The translations under genes and the position numbers were made by a program. The notes under the pieces are model-generated. The model was given only the letters and a program-made list of their open reading frames with translations. It had not been told where the DNA came from and searched no databases. DNA of 64,000 nt from Wielerella bovis (lineage in GTDB: Bacteria > Pseudomonadota > Gammaproteobacteria > Burkholderiales > Neisseriaceae), in NCBI RefSeq assembly GCF_022354465.1, contig NZ_CP092361.1:1612001-1676000 (forward strand), written 5' to 3'. Of this stretch, positions 19,350 to 28,820 are shown one piece after another; positions within the stretch are counted from its first letter, which is position 1, and every line of letters starts with the position of its first letter.

Positions 19350-20339
19350 TCAAACCTTAACCACAATCTTACCAATCTGTTGATTGCTTGCCATATATTC
19401 GTGGGCTTTGACCATTTCATCAAAGGCAAAGATTTTGTCAATTTCTGGGCGTAATTGACCGCTTGCCAAGCCGTCATAGACAAATTGTTTGGCTTTGGCG
19501 AGTTTTTCAGGCACGGTGGTGATTTCAAAGAGTTCATAACCCCGCACCGTCAAATGTTTGCCCAAAATCGGGAACACAGGCACGGCAATGTCATCGTGGC
19601 TTAATGCTCCGTAAATGATGTAGCGACCGTCTTGTGCCATTGCGTAAAAAATGTGCGATGCCCCTTGACCGCCCACAGGGTCAAACACCACATTCACGCC
19701 TTTGCCGTTTGTGATTTCAAGAAGTTTGGTGGTTACATCGTCTTCTGTTGTGGCGACCACAAAATCCGCCCCTTTGTCCAACAGCACATCGCCTTTGGCG
19801 TGGGTGCGGGTCAGGGCGATGACGGTTGCCCCTTGCATTTTGGCGATTTGGATTGCCGCCAAGCCGACCGAACTGGTTGCCCCGCCCAGCACCACGACAT
19901 CGCCTTTTTGCAGATTGCCAAATTCCAACAGTCCGCCATAAGCGGTAACAAACGCCATCCAACTGGCGGACGCTTGCTCCATTGTCAGCGTGTCGGGGTG
20001 CTTGACCACGGCGTGTTTGGGCATATTGACGACTTCGCCATAAGTGCCGTATTCGGTAAACATAAAGGACGGAATGACGCTGACCTTATCGCCAATGGCA
20101 AATTCGCTCACGCCATCGCCAATCGCTGTTACCACGCCCGCCCCTTCGTAGCCCAAAGTGGCTGGGAACACAGGCTCAATCACATACGCCCCTTCACGGT
20201 ACATCATCTCGGCACGGTTTAAGCCAATGGCGTGGATTTGGATTTGTACTTCATCGGCTTTGGGGGTAGGCGTTTGTACATCAACGATTTGCAAGACATC
20301 AGGCGAACCTGTTTTTGTAAATTGGATTTGTTTGCTCAT
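19350..20339 (-). CDS. NADPH:quinone oxidoreductase, zinc-independent MDR type
   Basis: Protein of 329 aa in the medium-chain dehydrogenase/reductase superfamily. It has the GroES-like N-terminal domain (LGYEGAGVVTAIGDGV) and a Rossmann motif in VVVLGGATSSVGLAAIQIAK near residue 147, but no structural zinc cysteine cluster, as in the QOR branch. It probably reduces quinones or alpha,beta-unsaturated carbonyls with NADPH. It is divergent from the LysR gene at 20487, with operator site e between them. A broken copy of its 3' end is found at 3179-3265. Confidence 0.9.
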   Translation of the reverse strand: MSKQIQFTKTGSPDVLQIVDVQTPTPKADEVQIQIHAIGLNRAEMMYREGAYVIEPVFPATLGYEGAGVVTAIGDGVSEFAIGDKVSVIPSFMFTEYGTYGEVVNMPKHAVVKHPDTLTMEQASASWMAFVTAYGGLLEFGNLQKGDVVVLGGATSSVGLAAIQIAKMQGATVIALTRTHAKGDVLLDKGADFVVATTEDDVTTKLLEITNGKGVNVVFDPVGGQGASHIFYAMAQDGRYIIYGALSHDDIAVPVFPILGKHLTVRGYELFEITTVPEKLAKAKQFVYDGLASGQLRPEIDKIFAFDEMVKAHEYMASNQQIGKIVVKV

Positions 20340-20396
20340 TGGTTTGACCTTTTGTGAAAATAATGGGCGTATTTTAATGCAATGAAATTAAAATAA

Positions 20397-20444
20397 GAAT
20401 GGCGAAAAATGAGAAAGTGATTTTCATTTTTGGAAATTTAAACC
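20397..20444. promoter_or_regulatory. Operator element site e (divergent QOR/LysR)
   Basis: AAAAATGAGAA, a 5-base centre, then TTTTCATTTTT make an almost perfect dyad next to GAATGGCGA. It lies between the divergent quinone oxidoreductase and LysR genes, so this is the likely primary site of the LysR at 20487, with sites a-d as its other targets. Confidence 0.72.
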
Positions 20445-20486
20445 CAAATCTGCTACAATAACCCAAATTTTCAAGCACTCAAAACA

Positions 20487-21356
20487 ATGAACCTAAACGC
20501 CTTATCCTTATTTGTCTCCGTGATTAAACACGGCAGTCTCTCCAAAACTTCCGAAAAACTGGGCGTACCAATTGCCACCATCAGCCGTCAAATTGCCGAG
20601 CTAGAAAAATCCTTACACATTCAACTCTTTGACCGCCAAAAATCGGGCGTTAAACCGACAATGGCAGGGCAAAAACTCTATGATGAAGTGCATTTGTCCA
20701 TTGATAATTTGTTGAATGCCAAGCAGGTTTTGTTTGACGATGAACAAAATTTAAAAGGCATTTTGCGGATTTCCGCTCCGCCCAAATGCGAGCCTGTGCT
20801 GGCGTGGGTCAGCGAGTTTCAACAAAAATTCCCCAATGTGCAAATTCACGCCACGATGACCGAACGCATTTTGGATTTGAGTGCCGACAGCATTGATGTG
20901 GCGTTTAGGATTGGCGAGCTTCACGGTGAGCATTTTATCGCCAAAAAAGTCGCCACGCTTGGCACAAAATGGGTGGCACACCCCGAGTTATTGGCTCGTT
21001 TTGGTACGCCCAAGACTTTGAAAGAATTGAAAAATTTCCCCATTGCTACTTGGGCAAAAAATGGTGAAAACGAAGTCGTCATTCAAATGAATAAAGAGAA
21101 AATCGCTTTGCCGTTTTTGTTTGCCAGCAATGATGCGTATGCGGTGGAATATATGGTTTTGCAGGGGCAGGCGATTGGGCAAATTTCTGATTGTACGGCA
21201 AATGAATGGATACAGGACAATCGTGTGGTGGAGATTTTGCCAGAGCTTGCCAAGCCCAATTATGAATTGTTTATGCTCTATGCGTCCCAGCGTTATCCGT
21301 CTGCGATTGTGCGGGTGTTTGTGGAGTTTGTTTTGGGGAAAATTCAGGCTGCCTGA
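20487..21356 (+). CDS. LysR-family regulator of the GAATGGCGA regulon
   Basis: Regulator of 289 aa: winged helix with GSLSKTSEKLGVPIATISRQI near residues 17-37 and a LysR effector domain. It is divergent from the quinone oxidoreductase. The sequence in the gap recurs upstream of the old yellow enzyme, the monooxygenase and the hydrolase, so I infer this protein activates all four units. It is followed by a strong bidirectional terminator. Confidence 0.9.
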   Translation: MNLNALSLFVSVIKHGSLSKTSEKLGVPIATISRQIAELEKSLHIQLFDRQKSGVKPTMAGQKLYDEVHLSIDNLLNAKQVLFDDEQNLKGILRISAPPKCEPVLAWVSEFQQKFPNVQIHATMTERILDLSADSIDVAFRIGELHGEHFIAKKVATLGTKWVAHPELLARFGTPKTLKELKNFPIATWAKNGENEVVIQMNKEKIALPFLFASNDAYAVEYMVLQGQAIGQISDCTANEWIQDNRVVEILPELAKPNYELFMLYASQRYPSAIVRVFVEFVLGKIQAA

Positions 21357-21360
21357 AAAT

Positions 21361-21398
21361 AAAAACACCGTTTAAAATCAAACTTAAACGGTGTTTTT
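21361..21398. terminator. Bidirectional terminator
   Basis: AAAAACACCGTTTAA and TTAAACGGTGTTTTT form a 15-bp perfect stem between the convergent LysR and MBL genes. Confidence 0.88.
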
Positions 21399-21404
21399 AA
21401 GCCA

Positions 21405-22268
21405 TCATTTCAAACTTTGATAAATACTCTCTACCAATTTTTCACTATTGATAAAATTCCAATTATGGCTACTTTCCCATTCTTTGGCGGGGCGAGACAC
21501 TTGAATTTGGGCGAGTGTTTTGCCTTGGCGTTTTTGTTTGGCGACTCGATTTCTAATGGTATTGAGCATTTTGGTATGGGTGATTAGCTCGCTACGGCTT
21601 GCCAAATTACCGTGTCCTGCGATGATTTTGGTATTGTCATCGGCAAGGGCGATAATGCCATTTAAGCCTTGAATCATACCGTCAATCGTTCCGCCATTTT
21701 TGACATCAATAAACGGAAAACGCCCAAAAAATAAAATATCGCCAGCGTGAATAATATTGGATTTTGGCAAATGTACAATAATATCGCCATTGGTATGAGC
21801 ATTAGCAAAATACATCAAATGAATGGGTTCATCGCCTGCCAATTTTAAAGAGCTATCAAAAGTCAAATGCGGTAGCGTATTGGGCGTGGCATTATTTTGA
21901 TTATAAGCAGTGATTAAATCGCTGGTATTGTGATGAGCGATAATGGTCGCATTAAAATCTTTGACAAAAGACGCATTGCCATTGGTATGGTCATTGTGTC
22001 CGTGCGTATTGATGACATAACGCACAGGTTTTGAGCTGATTTTGCCAATTTCACTTTTAATATCAGCATAAATATTGGCAAATTGCGTGTCCACGACATA
22101 TAAAGCGTCATTATTTTCAATCACAGCAATATTACCGCCTTGACCTTCCAACATATGGACTTTGTCATTTAAAGGCGTGGTTTTAATGGGGTTTGTGTGT
22201 ATGCCGTCAGCCCAAGTGGTCATTGTCAGACAGCTGGCTAAAATAGCAGTTAAAAATTTGATTTTCAT
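21405..22268 (-). CDS. Exported MBL-fold metallo-hydrolase
   Basis: Protein of 287 aa from the ATG at 22268 with a signal peptide (MKIKFLTAILASCLTMTTWA). The metallo-beta-lactamase zinc motif THGHNDHTNG lies near residue 90, with HAGDILF and GHG ligands later. Similar periplasmic MBL proteins are annotated as quinoprotein relay or beta-lactamase-like hydrolases; nothing shows true beta-lactamase activity. It starts 62 bases below the nitroreductase gene on the same strand, with a hairpin between them, so partial read-through expression is possible. Confidence 0.83.
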   Translation of the reverse strand: MKIKFLTAILASCLTMTTWADGIHTNPIKTTPLNDKVHMLEGQGGNIAVIENNDALYVVDTQFANIYADIKSEIGKISSKPVRYVINTHGHNDHTNGNASFVKDFNATIIAHHNTSDLITAYNQNNATPNTLPHLTFDSSLKLAGDEPIHLMYFANAHTNGDIIVHLPKSNIIHAGDILFFGRFPFIDVKNGGTIDGMIQGLNGIIALADDNTKIIAGHGNLASRSELITHTKMLNTIRNRVAKQKRQGKTLAQIQVSRPAKEWESSHNWNFINSEKLVESIYQSLK

Positions 22269-22284
22269 GATTAAAAAAATTCCA

Positions 22285-22320
22285 AAAAAACACCGCCCCA
22301 ATTTGAAAGAGCGGTGTGTT
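22285..22320. terminator. Hairpin between nitroreductase and MBL genes
   Basis: AACACCGC and GCGGTGT arms with A-rich flank on the minus-strand exit side. It sits in the short gap between two co-directional genes and may attenuate expression of the second. Confidence 0.65.
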
Positions 22321-22330
22321 TAAATCAAAA

Positions 22331-22990
22331 TTACTCGATGAATTTCACCACTTCATCAAAGTCTTTACGGGCTTTTTGGCGGATTTCTTTATCACGATAG
22401 CCAAAAGTTACCATTACTGACACGCCCCATTCAGCAGGGTCAAATAAACCTGCCTCAGCCAAAATTTGGTTCACTTCTTGATAAGCGAAACCTTCAATCG
22501 GGCAAGAGTCCACGCCAATCATCGCTGCACCTGTCATCATATTGGCAAGGGCAATGTAGGTTTGTTTGCTTGCCCAGTCAAACAAAGTGCGTTCATTGTC
22601 AGCAATGTGTGCATCTTCTGTTTGGAATTTTTTATAAACTTGCATTGCTTTTTCACGCGCTTCGCCTTGTAAACCGCGTCTGTCCATGATTTCGCCAAAA
22701 TAAGGTGTGTCATAGCGGGCATTTTTCTTCGCCAAAATCACCACGATGTGGCTGGACGTTTCCATGGTTGGGATACCCCAGCAGTAGGGTTTGATTTTTT
22801 GGCGCAAGTCTGGGTTTTGCAAAACCAAAAATTGCCATGGCTCCGAACCCACCGAGCTTGGGCTTAAACGACCCAATTCCAAAATGTAGTTAAAATCTTC
22901 GGCAGGAATTTTTTTGTTGCCGTCATACGAACGTGTGGATGCGCGGTAATGGAACGCATTGATGATGTCATCTTTATTAAAAAAAGTCAT
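22331..22990 (-). CDS. NAD(P)H nitroreductase, NfsB/DrgA type
   Basis: FMN-dependent nitroreductase of 219 aa. FHYRASTRSYDG at residues 13-24 holds the FMN phosphate contacts, LSPSSVGSEPWQFLVL near 42-57 is the second FMN motif, and WGVSVMVTFGYR is the C-terminal signature. It reduces nitroaromatics and quinones. TGGAGT precedes the ATG. The promoter region carries operator copy B of the adhC-type element, so it is probably co-controlled with adhC and the 28.8 and 36.9 kb genes. Confidence 0.92.
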   Translation of the reverse strand: MTFFNKDDIINAFHYRASTRSYDGNKKIPAEDFNYILELGRLSPSSVGSEPWQFLVLQNPDLRQKIKPYCWGIPTMETSSHIVVILAKKNARYDTPYFGEIMDRRGLQGEAREKAMQVYKKFQTEDAHIADNERTLFDWASKQTYIALANMMTGAAMIGVDSCPIEGFAYQEVNQILAEAGLFDPAEWGVSVMVTFGYRDKEIRQKARKDFDEVVKFIE

Positions 22991-23070
22991 AGAAATTACT
23001 CCAAAAATAGGGGAAATCAGCTTTTCAGGCTGCCTGAAAATGGGGGCATTATAAAAGATTTGGTTTATTA

Positions 23071-23113
23071 TGAATAATTGATAGTTTTGATAGGTAGGTA
23101 TTATTTCAAATGA
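23071..23113. promoter_or_regulatory. Shared operator-like element, copy B (nitroreductase)
   Basis: AATAATTGATAGTTTTGATA, then GGTATTATTTCAAAT. Matches copies at adhC (6348), 28837 and 36921. Confidence 0.6.
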
Positions 23114-23138
23114 TAAATGTTTTTTCAGGCTGCCTCAT

Positions 23139-23241
23139 AGTACACGACAAAAAATGTTTGTATGATTGGAATGCGCTCCCTCCTCCTGTCATAAACGGAG
23201 GAGGGAATGGATTTGTGGCAAGTAAAAAATTGTCGTGTACT
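23139..23241. repeat. GTACACGACA-bounded repeat E1
   Basis: AGTACACGACAAAAAAT at the left and ATTGTCGTGTACT at the right form terminal inverted repeats around an inner CCTCCTC/GAGGAGG hairpin. DUS cores (AGGCTGCCT) flank both ends. Related elements lie at 38769-38877, 63647-63742 and 63753-63860. Confidence 0.7.
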
Positions 23242-23265
23242 GTGAGGCTGCCTGAAAATCAGATG

Positions 23266-23368
23266 TATAGTGAATTCACTAAACCAGTACAGCGTTGCCA
23301 GCTCCCTTATGTACTATGAGTACACGACAGTCGCTGTCGCCTTGTCCTGATTTAGTGAATCCACTATA
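23266..23368. repeat. Correia-like element 1
   Basis: 103 bp, bounded by TATAGTGAATTCACTAAA and TTTAGTGAATCCACTATA. The interior shares GCTGTCGCCTTGTCCTGAT and CAGTACAGCGTTGCCAG with the other copies, in the opposite orientation to the 37950 copy. It fits the short form of Correia repeat elements known from Neisseria. Confidence 0.8.
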
Positions 23369-23428
23369 TTTTATTCTCCATTGCTTGCTTAATGCCTTAA
23401 AACCTGCTTGTTTGCATTATTGCTAACA

Positions 23429-24472
23429 TCATGATTTTTCCAATTCCAATAAATATTGTTTTCGCCAAAGTCCACCGCCATACCCTGTTAATTCACCGTT
23501 TGCACCAATCACACGATGACAAGGCACCAATATGGCAATGCTATTCATTCCATTGGCATTGGCGACCGCTCTAACTGCTTTGGGGTTGCCCAAAATTTTG
23601 GCTTGTTGTCCATAAGAATAAGTTTTTCCATAAGGAATTTGTTGTAAAATTTGCCAAACTTTTTGTTGAAAATCCGTACCAATCAAATGCAATGGCACAC
23701 TAAATTCGGTGCGTTTTTGGGCAAAATATTCTTTTAATTGCATTTCCAAAATTTCAAAAAATGGATTGTCGCCCTGAATAAGAATGGCATTTTGGCGTTT
23801 GGCGATATTTTTTAATTCTGTTTCAAGCATTTTTCGGTCGGTAAATTCCAATAAACAAATGCCTTTATCAGTAGCACAAGCCATCATTGTGCCAAGCGGT
23901 GTTTCTATTCTTTTTAAATTAATCAGGGTTTGGGTTTTGCCTTGTTTGGGAGAAACGCCAAATATTTTTTTAAAAGAGTCTGAAAAACCGCTTAATGAAT
24001 CAAAGCCCAAATCAAAGGCGGTATGGGTGATTTGTTCGCCTGATTGAATTTTTTTAAAGGCAGAATTAATGCGATACATACGACAAAAAGCGTGAAAAGT
24101 CATACCGTGATTTTTTAAAAACCAACGGCGAATGAATTTGGGGTCAATATTTCGTTGTTTTAATTCAAAATCTGTGAATTTTAGACTGGGATTTTGGGTA
24201 AATTCATCAAGAATGGCTTGAATTGTGGTAGGTGTTTGGTCTAAATGTTGTAATGGACGACAAACTTTGCAAGGGCGATAGCCTTTTAAAATACATTCTT
24301 TGGTGGTCGCAAAAAATTCTACATTTTCGCTTTTGGGTTTTCTGGCAGTACAAGACGGACGACAAAAAATGCCTGTGGTTTTTACAGCCGTAAAAAATAT
24401 GCCTTCAAATGTCGTATCTTTTTCCAAAATGGCTTGGTACATTCGCTCGTGTGTTAAAGATAAGTTTTTCAT
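23429..24472 (-). CDS. ada: Bifunctional Ada: methylphosphotriester acceptor/AraC regulator and O6-methylguanine methyltransferase
   Basis: Protein of 347 aa, the normal Ada length. The N-terminal zinc domain has C37, C41, C68 and C71, of which the first accepts methyl groups from DNA phosphotriesters. An AraC-type helix-turn-helix follows (ITHTAFDLGFDSLSGFSDSFKK), and the C-terminal methyltransferase carries the acceptor cysteine C318 in VPCHRVIGANG. It repairs alkylated DNA and activates the adaptive response once methylated. It stands alone between repeat DNA and a gap with gene debris. Confidence 0.95.
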   Translation of the reverse strand: MKNLSLTHERMYQAILEKDTTFEGIFFTAVKTTGIFCRPSCTARKPKSENVEFFATTKECILKGYRPCKVCRPLQHLDQTPTTIQAILDEFTQNPSLKFTDFELKQRNIDPKFIRRWFLKNHGMTFHAFCRMYRINSAFKKIQSGEQITHTAFDLGFDSLSGFSDSFKKIFGVSPKQGKTQTLINLKRIETPLGTMMACATDKGICLLEFTDRKMLETELKNIAKRQNAILIQGDNPFFEILEMQLKEYFAQKRTEFSVPLHLIGTDFQQKVWQILQQIPYGKTYSYGQQAKILGNPKAVRAVANANGMNSIAILVPCHRVIGANGELTGYGGGLWRKQYLLELEKS

Positions 24473-24922
24473 TTTTCATCATAAAATAAAGAAGGTGCTT
24501 TATTTTATGGGTTAATTTATACAAAAACAACCGAAAACTGGACAAGTATTTTTTGTGGTCTAAAATAAAAAGCACCGCTTCAATCCTGAAAATGGTGTTT
24601 CTCTTATCCCCCATTACTTCCTCAAACTCTTCACATCAATCCCCCACTTTTCCACCAAAGCCAGAATGATTTTTCATTACAACCCCGATTTATGATAAAA
24701 TACCCAATAAAATCAGCAAAGTATTGACAAATATCTTTATTACCAATCTGCTTATCCCAATTAAGAGTCACCAATGACCACCACTGACTTTTTGAAAAAG
24801 CAAACCAAACAATAGGATAAATTTCATATTCGGTTCCAAAATCATTTTTCAGGCAGCCTGAAACCCTTGCTAATACGGTATAATCCCAATCATATTCCCT
24901 TTAATTATAATCAATTATCATC
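24473..24922. other. Intergenic region with a terminal gene fragment and a DUS
   Basis: On the minus strand at 24614-24670 an open stretch ends ILALVEKWGIDVKSLRK and a stop, like the tail of a lost gene that I cannot identify; it is followed downstream by an imperfect ACACCATTTTC/GAAGCGGTGCT-like hairpin. A single DUS (AGGCAGCCTGAA) lies at about 24851, followed by ACGGTATAAT, a possible -10 region for the + strand gene at 24923. Confidence 0.45.
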
Positions 24923-27664
24923 ATGTCCATATTTTCAAAAGATTTTCTAGCGGACTACCAATCCGCCCAAATCAATGACGAAGTTCTGGGTACACTCCAT
25001 GCTTTTCTCAACGGCACAGCAGATGAAACAGGCTGGCTGTTTGAACGCGAAATCAAAGCCTGCAAACTGGATTACACCCTAGCCAGTTTGAAGCGCATTG
25101 ATGCCATGTTAGACCGCATTCGTGAAAGCCAAACCCTTGACCGAGAAACATTTTTAGTCAATAGAAAGCCTGAAAACAGCCATTTTTTGGTTTTATTGGC
25201 ATTTTATTGTGGCGAAATGCGCGGACGTTTGGCGGGCGTTGCGCCCATTTGGCAGGCTTACGAAAGCTACATCGCTGAAAATCCCGAAATGCAAAACATT
25301 TTCCCCACCATAGACGAATACCGTTTTGTTGCTACCTATCATCGTGCCGATAATATTAATCAGCATTTTCCACTCGTTGCCATTTTAGAACGCCTATTTC
25401 CTGAATTTGATGAACCTGAAAAATCCGTCTATTTTTCTACCATTACAGGCGATTATCAGGCGTTTGCCCCAGACGAAGTTGTGCCACCTGCGTTTCAATC
25501 TTTGCCGTTTGATTTGCAGGCTGCCTGTCAAGATTTGTCGGCACATTGGCAAAGTTATTTGCAGATTTTGCCGCCCAAATGGCTGTTTGGCGATGATTTG
25601 ATAAGCCAAATCAAAGCCATACCTACGCTTTACCAAAAAGGTCGCGTGGTGTGGGGCGCGTTGGTGCAAGCCAACAAGATGCTTTTTGAAGAAGATAACG
25701 CGACCAGTTGTCCAGCCGAGATTATTTATGACAAAGCAGGACGTACGCCACCACGTTTATTGCGTGAAATCGCCAGCGATTTGTTTTCATTGAAAAATAA
25801 AACGCCAAGTCATTTAACATCCCAATTAAAACAATACGCCACGCATTTGAAAAATGAAAGTACCCGTTTTAAAGGCAGCCTGAATTTCCCAAATGTGGAA
25901 TACATCCAGCTTCACGCGAGCACCGTGTTTGTGTGGCGACCGCATTTGCCTGATGCGATGCTGACTTTGCCGATTTTTCCGATTGTCATCAATGATGATA
26001 ACGATGACGTGATGATTTTGCCTGCGAAATTTTGGGCGCACACCGAGTATTACCAAAAATGGTTGGAAATTTCTGAGTGTGCCAGCCAAGAAATTGTGCC
26101 GATGTGGGCGAATTTATCTGCCGATGAAGCCAAGCATTTTTGGCAAGATTATCAAGAACTCGTTGTGCCACAAGCCGAAGAATTGCCCCAATTTGGCAAA
26201 CCCAATGATGACAATCCGCCAACGATTTCAAGTGATGACACACGCTTTTTAAAATGCTGCCAAAACAAAGCACAGCAAGAATATCGCCGTTGGTATGAAT
26301 TTTTTGAGATACAAACCGATGACCCTGAATTAGCAGAAGACTTGGCAAAGTCTAAGTTGCCTGAAAATTTATACAAACAATTACGCACAATCAATCTCGC
26401 CCCATTTTTGGACGATTTAAAACGTGAAATCAATGTGTCACGCTTGCCAAACGCCAAGCCTTTGCCCAAAGTAGCAACCACTCTTTCGCAAAATTTATCG
26501 CCTTTACAGACGGCAAAATTGGTGCAATTTCTACACACGCACGGCAACACTTCTTTGTCCAAATTATTACAAAATGAACGGCAAGTCGGCGAACCTGAAC
26601 GACCAAGCACAATCAACACCACTGCCACATTGGCTTTGGCATTGATGTATTTGACGGGTAAAAATGTCCCGCAAAGCATTGAAGAAGGCATAGGCTGGCT
26701 TAATTACGCCGCCGATTTGGGTGACAGTCGTGCTTTGCGTTGGCGAGCCGAACTGGTTTTGCAAGCCCCAGAAATCACCAGCAAATTGTTTGAACAACAA
26801 CTGAACAAAGATTTCTTACCTGTATCTATCCATTTGATGAATAAGGGAAATATTTCTGTTTTTGACATTCAAGAAGCCGAAAAAAGCTACCCCAAAGAGC
26901 GTGGGGCGCAGTTGGCATTGGTGCGACAATGTTTGGAAATGGCATGGCAAGCGGGCGATAGCGTTGCCCAAAAACGCTTACAGGCGTTGATTGCCGATGG
27001 CACATTGCCCCAAAAAGACGAAAATCGGTTTACGCATATTCAATTTTGGGTCATTGATTATTTGTTGCGCCACAAAAATCAGGATTACACTTATCTGATT
27101 GATAAAAATAAACAATATGAACAGCTTGGCGACATCATTGCAGACGATAATGATTATGAAACTGACGAACCTCCAGCTTGGCACAAATGGGCAAAATGGG
27201 CTGTGGCAATGGTGGTGATTTTTGGCATCAAAACGTGCGTATCGGATTGGCGAGCCAGTGAACCCAAACCCACGCCTGTTGCCGAGCCAACCGTTTCAGG
27301 CAGTCTGAAAACGCAAACCACGCCCACCGCAGCCCCCGCCACAACTGCCCATAGCCAAACGGCAGAAAATATTGGCAATCATGCGGTTTCGTTAAGCGAT
27401 GCGGTGTTTATGCTACAACAAAAGTTGCCCAAAACAGCGTTTACAGGTCATCACGAGATTGAAGCAGTTCATTTTGATAATCAATTGGTTACTGTGAAAA
27501 TCAAAGACAAAGGTCGTGGCATGATGAGTATTCAGGCAGCCAACGGTTTGTATTGTCGTGAGCCATTATTTGACGGTTTGCGTGCGGCAAATGCTGTCGT
27601 GATTTTTGATGTGCATGCACAGGGCGATTTGCGCTATGAGATAAGCGATGTGCATTGCCAATAG
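24923..27664 (+). CDS. Large unknown protein with Sel1-like repeat and one membrane segment
   Basis: I do not recognise this 913-aa protein. The first 750 residues are soluble and have no catalytic motif that I can see; residues 566-605 (LALALMYLTGKNVPQSIEEGIGWL...) look like one Sel1/TPR-type repeat. A single hydrophobic segment at about 755-772 is followed by a Pro/Thr/Ala-rich linker (about 785-815) and a compact C-terminal domain of about 95 residues, presumably on the other side of the membrane. Several DUS copies lie inside the coding region. Topology suggests a bitopic protein with a cytoplasmic scaffold part; the function is unknown. Confidence 0.8.
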   Translation: MSIFSKDFLADYQSAQINDEVLGTLHAFLNGTADETGWLFEREIKACKLDYTLASLKRIDAMLDRIRESQTLDRETFLVNRKPENSHFLVLLAFYCGEMRGRLAGVAPIWQAYESYIAENPEMQNIFPTIDEYRFVATYHRADNINQHFPLVAILERLFPEFDEPEKSVYFSTITGDYQAFAPDEVVPPAFQSLPFDLQAACQDLSAHWQSYLQILPPKWLFGDDLISQIKAIPTLYQKGRVVWGALVQANKMLFEEDNATSCPAEIIYDKAGRTPPRLLREIASDLFSLKNKTPSHLTSQLKQYATHLKNESTRFKGSLNFPNVEYIQLHASTVFVWRPHLPDAMLTLPIFPIVINDDNDDVMILPAKFWAHTEYYQKWLEISECASQEIVPMWANLSADEAKHFWQDYQELVVPQAEELPQFGKPNDDNPPTISSDDTRFLKCCQNKAQQEYRRWYEFFEIQTDDPELAEDLAKSKLPENLYKQLRTINLAPFLDDLKREINVSRLPNAKPLPKVATTLSQNLSPLQTAKLVQFLHTHGNTSLSKLLQNERQVGEPERPSTINTTATLALALMYLTGKNVPQSIEEGIGWLNYAADLGDSRALRWRAELVLQAPEITSKLFEQQLNKDFLPVSIHLMNKGNISVFDIQEAEKSYPKERGAQLALVRQCLEMAWQAGDSVAQKRLQALIADGTLPQKDENRFTHIQFWVIDYLLRHKNQDYTYLIDKNKQYEQLGDIIADDNDYETDEPPAWHKWAKWAVAMVVIFGIKTCVSDWRASEPKPTPVAEPTVSGSLKTQTTPTAAPATTAHSQTAENIGNHAVSLSDAVFMLQQKLPKTAFTGHHEIEAVHFDNQLVTVKIKDKGRGMMSIQAANGLYCREPLFDGLRAANAVVIFDVHAQGDLRYEISDVHCQ

Positions 27665-27714
27665 ATTGCAGGCAGCCTGAAAGTTAACATTGATTTTCAG
27701 GCAGCCTGAAAAAA

Positions 27715-28776
27715 TCACATAAACCCACGCACATATTGTCTTGGCACAAACTGCATTTCGCTACTGTCCGAGCCATTTTGCTGATATTGTGCGTTTAGCA
27801 CCCAATACGGGTCGCGGAGCAAACCTCGTCCGACCGCCACCAAATCGGCATCGCCCACGCCCAAAATGTGGTCAGCCACCGCCACATTGTCCAGCATACC
27901 GACCGCAATCACAGGTTTGCCTGTCGCTTGTTTGACTTTGCGAGCCAAATCCACTTGATAGCCTGCATAAAATTCAGGGTGATTGCCCTTATGGAGTACG
28001 CCATCGCCACCACCGCTGACATCAAACACATCCGCCCCTGCGTCTGAAAATCGTTTGGCAATTTCTACGCCATAATCACTGTCAAAACCGTCTTTGCCGT
28101 ATTCTTGGGCGGAAATTCGCACGATTAAAGGCATTTCAGACGGCATCACTTCTCTGGCTGCCTGAATCACCTCTACGCCAAACAAGGCTTTATCTTGACC
28201 GTATTCATCGGTACGCTGATTGGACTTGGGTGAATAAAATTGATGAATCAAATAACCGTGTGCCCCGTGCAATTCAATCGCATCAAACCCTGCGTCCACC
28301 GCTCTTTTGATGCTCATCGCAAAGGCTTGTACCAAGTCTTTGACTTCCTGCGTGGTCAGCTCGCGTGGCGTAATCAAATTTTGCCCTGCATAATCCAGCT
28401 CGCCATAATGAATGGCAGACGGGGCAACGGCATTGGGTTCGTCTTGGGCTTTGCGACCTGCGTGGGCGATTTGCACGGCAATTTTTGCCCCGTGAGTGTG
28501 TACACTATCCACGATTTTTTTGAACGCGTCTTTTTGTTCGTCATTCCAAAGTCCCAAGCAATTTGGGCTAATGCGACCGTTGGGAGCGACATTGGTCATC
28601 TCCACAATAATCAAGCCCACGCCACCAATCGCACGGCTGGTGTAATGCACCAAATGCCAGTCGTTTGGCACGCCGTCTGTGGCGGAATATTGGCACATTG
28701 GGGGCATAACCACGCGGTTTTTGAGTTCAAGGTTTTTAATGGAAAAAGGGGTAAGAAGTTGGCGGATTTTTGCCAT
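27715..28776 (-). CDS. namA: NADPH dehydrogenase, YqjM/NamA-type old yellow enzyme
   Basis: FMN ene-reductase of 353 aa. NRVVMPPMCQYSATDGVPNDWH (N-terminal; the Cys is the redox-modulating residue of the YqjM branch), QIAHAGRKA near 100, ELHGAHGYLIHQFYSPKSNQRTDEYG near 180 and VAVGRGLLRDPYW near the C-terminus are class hallmarks. It belongs to a different branch from the paralogues at 11978 and 34689. A complete classical Neisseria DUS is embedded in the coding sequence (28135-28146), indicating passage through a Neisseria-type genome. Promoter copy C of the shared element lies at 28837. Confidence 0.92.
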   Translation of the reverse strand: MAKIRQLLTPFSIKNLELKNRVVMPPMCQYSATDGVPNDWHLVHYTSRAIGGVGLIIVEMTNVAPNGRISPNCLGLWNDEQKDAFKKIVDSVHTHGAKIAVQIAHAGRKAQDEPNAVAPSAIHYGELDYAGQNLITPRELTTQEVKDLVQAFAMSIKRAVDAGFDAIELHGAHGYLIHQFYSPKSNQRTDEYGQDKALFGVEVIQAAREVMPSEMPLIVRISAQEYGKDGFDSDYGVEIAKRFSDAGADVFDVSGGGDGVLHKGNHPEFYAGYQVDLARKVKQATGKPVIAVGMLDNVAVADHILGVGDADLVAVGRGLLRDPYWVLNAQYQQNGSDSSEMQFVPRQYVRGFM

Positions 28777-28820
28777 TGGGATAGTCCTAAGTGATGAAAA
28801 TTTATCATCATTTTAGGCGA

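Noticed and set aside
21405-22268. Beta-lactamase resistance gene
   Set aside because: The MBL zinc motif is generic to the fold; no feature specific to true metallo-beta-lactamases was visible.
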